Shown: in pieces, positions 7,058-12,330 of the stretch
How the letters are laid out: every line of letters begins with the position of its first letter
Numbering within the stretch: position 1 is the stretch's first letter
From: Candidatus Avelusimicrobium ruminicola
Lineage (GTDB): Bacteria; Elusimicrobiota; Elusimicrobia; Elusimicrobiales; Elusimicrobiaceae
Reading direction: 5' to 3'
DNA length: 12,330 bases
NCBI GenBank assembly: GCA_900319885.1
Contig: ONQH01000011.1
Location: 1 to 12,330 of the forward strand
Position numbers and translations under genes: made by a program
The notes under the pieces: generated by a model
What the model was told of the DNA's origin: nothing
The model's input: only the letters and a program-made list of their open reading frames with translations
The model's database searches: none

Positions 7058-8581
7058 ATGGCGATTAGACCCGAAGAAATAACAAACATTATCAAAGAAA
7101 AAATTGAAAAACTGGATACCTCTATTGACGTCAATGAGGTAGGGACTGTTATCCAAGTAGGCGACGGAATTGCCCGTGTTTACGGACTTAATAACGTCAA
7201 AGCCTCGGAATTGGTAGATTTTGGCCACGGGGTAAAAGGCATGGCCCTGAACCTGGAGTACGATAACGTAGGTTGCGTGCTGATGGGGCCCGATACGCGG
7301 GTGCACGAAGGCGACACCGTCAAGCGTACCGGCGAGGTCATCAGCATCCTCGTAGGCAAAGGGATGATTGGCCGCGTGGTAGACCCGTTGGGCAACCCGC
7401 TGGACGGTAAAGGATCCATTACCACGGATAAGACCATGCCGCTGGATATTGTGGCCCCCGGTATTATTGACCGTCAACCGGTCAAACAACCGTTGCAAAC
7501 CGGGATTAAAGCCATTGACGCCATGGTGCCGATCGGCAAAGGCCAGCGCGAGTTAATTATCGGGGATCGCCAAACCGGTAAAACCGCTATCGCCATTGAT
7601 GCGATTATCAATCAAAAAAATATTCCCGAAAGCGAACGCTGTATTTGTATTTATGTTGCGGTAGGACAAAAGCAAAGTACCGTGGCCCAGGTGGTCAAAA
7701 CCTTGACCGATTTTGGCGCGATGGATTACACGATCGTTGTTTCGGCCACCGCTTCGGACCCGGCCTCTATGCTCTATATTGCGCCGTATGCCGGCTGTGC
7801 CATTGGCGAGTATTTTATGTGGCAAGGCAAAGACGTGCTCATTGTGTATGATGACTTGTCTAAACACGCGCAGGCGTATCGCCAAATGTCACTCCTCTTG
7901 CGCCGTCCGCCAGGCCGTGAAGCCTACCCCGGAGATGTGTTCTATTTGCACTCCCGCTTACTGGAACGGGCTTGCAAACTCTCTAAAGAAAACGGGGGCG
8001 GCTCGCTTACCGCGTTACCCATTATTGAAACGCAGGCCAACGACGTGTCCGCTTATATTCCCACCAACGTAATTTCCATTACGGATGGACAAATTTACTT
8101 GGAAAGCAACCTGTTTTTAAGCGGTATTAAACCGGCTATTAACGTGGGGCTTTCCGTATCGCGTGTGGGTGGCAGTGCCCAGCGTAAAACGGTACGTAAA
8201 ATTGCCGGCACGCTACGTATTGACTTGTCTCAATACCAAGAACTGGCCGGGTTTGCGCAGTTTGGTTCGGAATTGGATAAAGAATCCCAACGCCAAATTG
8301 CGCGCGGCAAACGTATGACGGAACTGTTAAAACAAAACCAATACGCTCCGCTAAAAGTAGGCGAAGAAGTATTGGTGTTATACGCCGGCACGCACGGCTA
8401 TTTAGACGCGTTGGAAGTACACGATGTACTACGCTATGAAAAAGAACTACTGGCGTATGTGCGTGCCCAACAGCAAGACGTACTAGACACGTTAAACCAA
8501 TCGTTGGAATTAACGCAAGAAGTAGAAGAAAAAATTGTACACGTATTAGACCATTTTAAGACGGTTTTTAAGCCGGCCTAA
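7058..8581 (+). CDS. atpA: F0F1 ATP synthase subunit alpha
   Basis: This is the non-catalytic nucleotide-binding subunit of F1, 507 residues (E. coli 513). The N-terminal beta-barrel domain (about 24-95) includes [16 protein letters not shown]. The Walker A loop is GDRQTGKT (169-176), and the Walker B strand VLIVYDD ends at D265/D266. The conserved [20 protein letters not shown] spans 279-298. The arginine finger that completes the catalytic site on beta is R369 in [12 protein letters not shown], matching E. coli R376. No substitution in a key residue was seen. A purine-rich AAAGGG precedes the ATG, which starts 4 nt after the atpH stop. Unusually, atpG does not follow directly: hldD lies between them. 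Confidence 0.99.
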   Translation: MAIRPEEITNIIKEKIEKLDTSIDVNEVGTVIQVGDGIARVYGLNNVKASELVDFGHGVKGMALNLEYDNVGCVLMGPDTRVHEGDTVKRTGEVISILVGKGMIGRVVDPLGNPLDGKGSITTDKTMPLDIVAPGIIDRQPVKQPLQTGIKAIDAMVPIGKGQRELIIGDRQTGKTAIAIDAIINQKNIPESERCICIYVAVGQKQSTVAQVVKTLTDFGAMDYTIVVSATASDPASMLYIAPYAGCAIGEYFMWQGKDVLIVYDDLSKHAQAYRQMSLLLRRPPGREAYPGDVFYLHSRLLERACKLSKENGGGSLTALPIIETQANDVSAYIPTNVISITDGQIYLESNLFLSGIKPAINVGLSVSRVGGSAQRKTVRKIAGTLRIDLSQYQELAGFAQFGSELDKESQRQIARGKRMTELLKQNQYAPLKVGEEVLVLYAGTHGYLDALEVHDVLRYEKELLAYVRAQQQDVLDTLNQSLELTQEVEEKIVHVLDHFKTVFKPA

Positions 8582-8590
8582 GGAGAAATT

Positions 8591-9529
8591 ATGGACGCTA
8601 AAAATAGAAAAAAATATCTCGTAACGGGGGGCGCCGGTTTTATCGGCAGCAATATTGCCAAAACGCTGGAAGCCCAAGGGCATGAAGTTACCGTCATTGA
8701 CGACTTCCGCAAAAACGGACACTTCAAAAACTTAATCGGCTTTAAGGGCGATGTTATTGCGGCCGATTTACTAACGTATCAATTTGAAGACACCTATTAT
8801 GACGCCATTTTCCACGAAGGGGCCATCACGGACACGACTGTAATGGATCAGCGGGAAATGATGGAACAAAACGTAGAAGCGTTCAAAAAATTATTAAAAT
8901 TTGCCGCCAAGAGTGGTATTAAAAAAGTAATTTATGCTTCTTCCGCCGCTACGTACGGCAACGGCCCTGTGCCCAACGTGGAAACACAACCCACGCACCC
9001 CGAAAACGTGTACGGGTTTTCCAAAGTGATTATGGATAACGTAGCCCGTCAATTTGTGGAAGAAAACCACGATATGACGGTGATTGGCCTACGCTATTTT
9101 AACGTCTATGGACCGGGCGAATATTACAAGGGCAAAATGGCCAGCATGGTCTATCAACTGTATTTGCAAATGAAGGAAGGCAAACGGCCGCGCGTGTTCA
9201 AATTTGGCGAACAACAACGCGATTTTGTGTACGTCAAAGATATTGTCAAAATCAACTTGTGCGCGTTGAACAACGGCAAAGAATCGGGCGTGTATAACGC
9301 CGCTACCGGCGTTCCGCGCGATTACAACGCCATGATTGCGTGTCTTAACAAAGAAATGGGCACAAACTTGGAGCCGGAATATTTTGACAACCCGTACTCG
9401 GCCTTCTTCCAGGTCAAAACGCAAGCGGATATTACCAAATCCAAGGAAAAACTCGGCTACACGCCCGATTACACCCTGGAAACCGGTATTGCCGATTACG
9501 TGAAAATTTTGAAAGCGGAAAACAGATAA
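8591..9529 (+). CDS. hldD: ADP-L-glycero-D-manno-heptose 6-epimerase
   Basis: HldD (RfaD) carries out the last step in making the activated heptose used for lipopolysaccharide inner core, converting ADP-D-glycero-beta-D-manno-heptose to the L-glycero form in the cytoplasm. The 312-residue protein (E. coli 310) is an extended short-chain dehydrogenase. It has the nucleotide-binding loop GGAGFIG (13-19) and the family strings IFHEGA (73-78), YASSAATYG (115-123), NVYGFSK (139-145), RYFNVYGP (168-175), KGKMAS (180-185) and RDFVYV (210-215). Catalytic Ser118, Tyr141, Lys145 and Lys180 line up with E. coli S116, Y140, its partner lysine and K178. A different sugar epimerase is less likely given the HEGA and KGxMAS motifs. 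The ribosome site AAGGAG (8580-8585) overlaps the atpA stop codon, and the hldD stop is followed directly by the atpG ATG. The gene is thus fully built into the ATP synthase operon. Confidence 0.93.
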   Translation: MDAKNRKKYLVTGGAGFIGSNIAKTLEAQGHEVTVIDDFRKNGHFKNLIGFKGDVIAADLLTYQFEDTYYDAIFHEGAITDTTVMDQREMMEQNVEAFKKLLKFAAKSGIKKVIYASSAATYGNGPVPNVETQPTHPENVYGFSKVIMDNVARQFVEENHDMTVIGLRYFNVYGPGEYYKGKMASMVYQLYLQMKEGKRPRVFKFGEQQRDFVYVKDIVKINLCALNNGKESGVYNAATGVPRDYNAMIACLNKEMGTNLEPEYFDNPYSAFFQVKTQADITKSKEKLGYTPDYTLETGIADYVKILKAENR

Positions 9530-10435
9530 ATGGAATCCTTGCGCGACATACGGCAAAATATCAAAGCCATCAAATCCACCCAGCAGATCATGCAAACGAT
9601 GAAGATGATCTCCAACGCGCGCATCCGCAAAGCGCAAGAGGCGATGCAAAACGCGCGTCCTTTTGCGCAAAAAATGTTGGAAATGGTGGACGACTTAAAA
9701 CAAGATATTTTGTCTATGCCGCAGCCGCAAGACGGAAGCGAAAGTTGGGCCGGGCGTATTTTTATCAACAAAACCGCCAACCCCAACAAAATTGGACTGA
9801 TTGTGATTACGGGGGATAAGGGCCTTACCGGTTCGTTTAACGCGGTGATTTTGCGTAGCACGCTGGCCTTTTTACGCGAACATAAAGACAAAGAGATTTT
9901 TCTCTTTGCTATTGGCAAAAAAGGACGCGATTTTTTGAACCGTCTTAAAATGAAAAATTTGCACATGACCTACGAAAGTGTAGGGATTTTCCCCAAGGTA
10001 TCCTATGCCCATGCGGAGTTATTGGGGGAGGCGGTGCTTAAAACATTTTTAGACGAAAAACTGGCCTCGGTTACGCTTATTTATAATGATTTTAAGTCAC
10101 TAGCCAGCCAAACACTTCGCCAAATACAATGGCTCCCCTTTGATTTTGAGCAAATCCAACAGGAACGCGAAGAAAGCGGTTTCTTGTTTGAGCCGGGGAT
10201 GCTGACCATTTTCAAGTTATTAGTCCCGCGGCTTTTGAAGGCAAATTTGTACCGGGTGCTGCTGGAATCGCAAGCGGCTAACTTAGCCGCCACGATGAAC
10301 GCCATGGATGCAGCCAGCAAAAACGCCGGTGAATTGGTGACTGCCTTGGGGGTAAAACTCAATAAGGTACGTCAAGCCAGTATTACCAACGAAATTTTAG
10401 ATATTGTCAACGGGGCAGAAGCTCTAAACAGTTAA
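9530..10435 (+). CDS. atpG: F0F1 ATP synthase subunit gamma
   Basis: Gamma is the central rotating shaft that links the c-ring to the catalytic hexamer. The 301-residue protein (E. coli 287) opens with the coiled-coil helix SLRDIRQNIKAIKSTQQIMQ (3-22) and KMISNARIRKAQ. The conserved central motif is GDKGLTGSFN (95-104), and the C-terminal helix includes MDAASKNAGELV and RQASITNEILDIVNGAEAL, both typical of the family. The linker between the first helix and the central domain (about 58-88) appears somewhat longer than in E. coli. The ATG abuts the hldD stop (TAAATG), and only a weak purine-rich stretch lies before it. Translation is therefore probably coupled to hldD rather than to another atp gene. 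Confidence 0.97.
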   Translation: MESLRDIRQNIKAIKSTQQIMQTMKMISNARIRKAQEAMQNARPFAQKMLEMVDDLKQDILSMPQPQDGSESWAGRIFINKTANPNKIGLIVITGDKGLTGSFNAVILRSTLAFLREHKDKEIFLFAIGKKGRDFLNRLKMKNLHMTYESVGIFPKVSYAHAELLGEAVLKTFLDEKLASVTLIYNDFKSLASQTLRQIQWLPFDFEQIQQEREESGFLFEPGMLTIFKLLVPRLLKANLYRVLLESQAANLAATMNAMDAASKNAGELVTALGVKLNKVRQASITNEILDIVNGAEALNS

Positions 10436-11865
<1,430 letters not shown>

Positions 11866-11866
<1 letters not shown>

Positions 11867-12279
11867 TGGCTGAAAAAAAAGTAACACTCAATCTAATCAC
11901 CCCTGAGAAACAACTAATCACCGATAAGCCGGTGGATATGGTTATTTTGCCGGCTTTACTGGGAGAAATGGGTATTTTGCCCGGTCACATCCCAACGGTG
12001 GTGCAGTTGGGGATGGGTTCGTTACGATACAAAACCGACGGTAAAGAAGACGAATTTGCCGTATTGGGCGGTTTTGCCGAAGTGTTAAAAGACACGGTAA
12101 ACGTCTTTGCCGAAAGTGCCGGTTTGGCGGAAGAAATTGACGAAGAAAAAGAAAAACAACGCCTCAAAGCCCTTAAAGACTCGTTATCTAGCCAAGATGC
12201 CGATATTGACTTTGAACTGGCGGAACTGGAAATTAAACAAGCCATTACGCGTATGAAAGTGAAAAGAAAGCATTTGTAA
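11866..12279 (+). CDS. atpC: F0F1 ATP synthase subunit epsilon
   Basis: Epsilon sits on the gamma shaft and, in many bacteria, blocks wasteful ATP hydrolysis. The 137-residue protein (E. coli 139) has the N-terminal beta-sandwich, about residues 1-88, with LNLITPEK, GEMGILPGHIPTVVQLG and VLGGFAEVLKD. A complete C-terminal pair of helices follows, rich in Glu, Lys and Ala, so the inhibitory arm is not truncated. The ATG overlaps the atpD stop by one base (TAATG), giving tight translational coupling and a likely fixed beta:epsilon output ratio. It is the last gene of the operon. Confidence 0.96.
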
Positions 12280-12297
12280 ATTTCCACAGGACCTACT

Positions 12298-12326
12298 AAA
12301 GTCTGGGCCTTTTGCCCAGGTTTTTT
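12298..12326 (+). terminator. Rho-independent terminator of the ATP synthase operon
   Basis: CTGGGC (12303-12308) pairs with GCCCAG (12314-12319) around a 5-nt loop and is followed by GTTTTTT. Wobble and A-T pairs at the base can lengthen the stem to about 12298. It lies 19-24 nt after the atpC stop codon, so it closes the operon. Confidence 0.92.
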
Positions 12327-12330
12327 ATCA

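Overview
The window is a stretch of core bacterial chromosome with every gene on the + strand. It holds the 3' end of gyrB, a complete gyrA, a cytoplasmic alpha-amylase-family (GH13) gene with its own promoter, and a complete F-type ATP synthase operon. That operon carries one foreign passenger: a heptose-epimerase gene (hldD) between the alpha- and gamma-subunit genes. Base composition looks roughly balanced by eye, genes are tightly packed, and most have a clear AGGAG-type ribosome binding site. hldD implies a Gram-negative envelope with heptose-containing lipopolysaccharide or a related glycan. The protein sequences do not look like those of a close relative of E. coli or Bacillus. A member of Elusimicrobiota or another deep-branching Gram-negative phylum is my best guess, but it is only an impression from sequence style.

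Layout. Positions 1-509 are the GyrB tail and 531-3047 are GyrA, 21 nt apart and probably co-transcribed. A hairpin at 3075-3106 ends that unit. A near-consensus promoter at 3115-3144 drives the GH13 gene at 3163-4620, which ends at a second hairpin plus T-tract (4646-4668). The roughly 100-base gap 4669-4767 is the control region of the ATP synthase operon. It has a perfect TATAAT, a small palindrome, and a perfect 15-bp direct repeat, one copy upstream of the -10 and the other running into the first start codon. The operon order is atpZ/atpI-like, atpB (a), atpE (c), atpF (b), atpH (delta), atpA (alpha), hldD, atpG (gamma), atpD (beta), atpC (epsilon), and it ends at a hairpin plus T-tract in the last 30 bases.

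How the genes work together. GyrB and GyrA form the heterotetramer that supercoils DNA using ATP. The atp genes encode the membrane F0 sector (a, b, c) and the catalytic F1 sector (alpha, beta, gamma, delta, epsilon). The visible ion-site residues of subunit c suggest proton rather than sodium coupling, and all key nucleotide-binding motifs in alpha and beta are intact. hldD abuts atpG with no gap (stop codon directly followed by ATG), so gamma-subunit translation is probably coupled to that of the envelope enzyme. The GH13 enzyme has all its catalytic residues and no signal peptide, which points to turnover of internal alpha-glucan or maltooligosaccharide.

Most of the region is ordinary housekeeping. 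I see no mobile element, CRISPR array, RNA gene or defence-type system. The items most worth a second look are the hldD insertion, the repeats in the atp leader, and evidence for an insert in GyrB.
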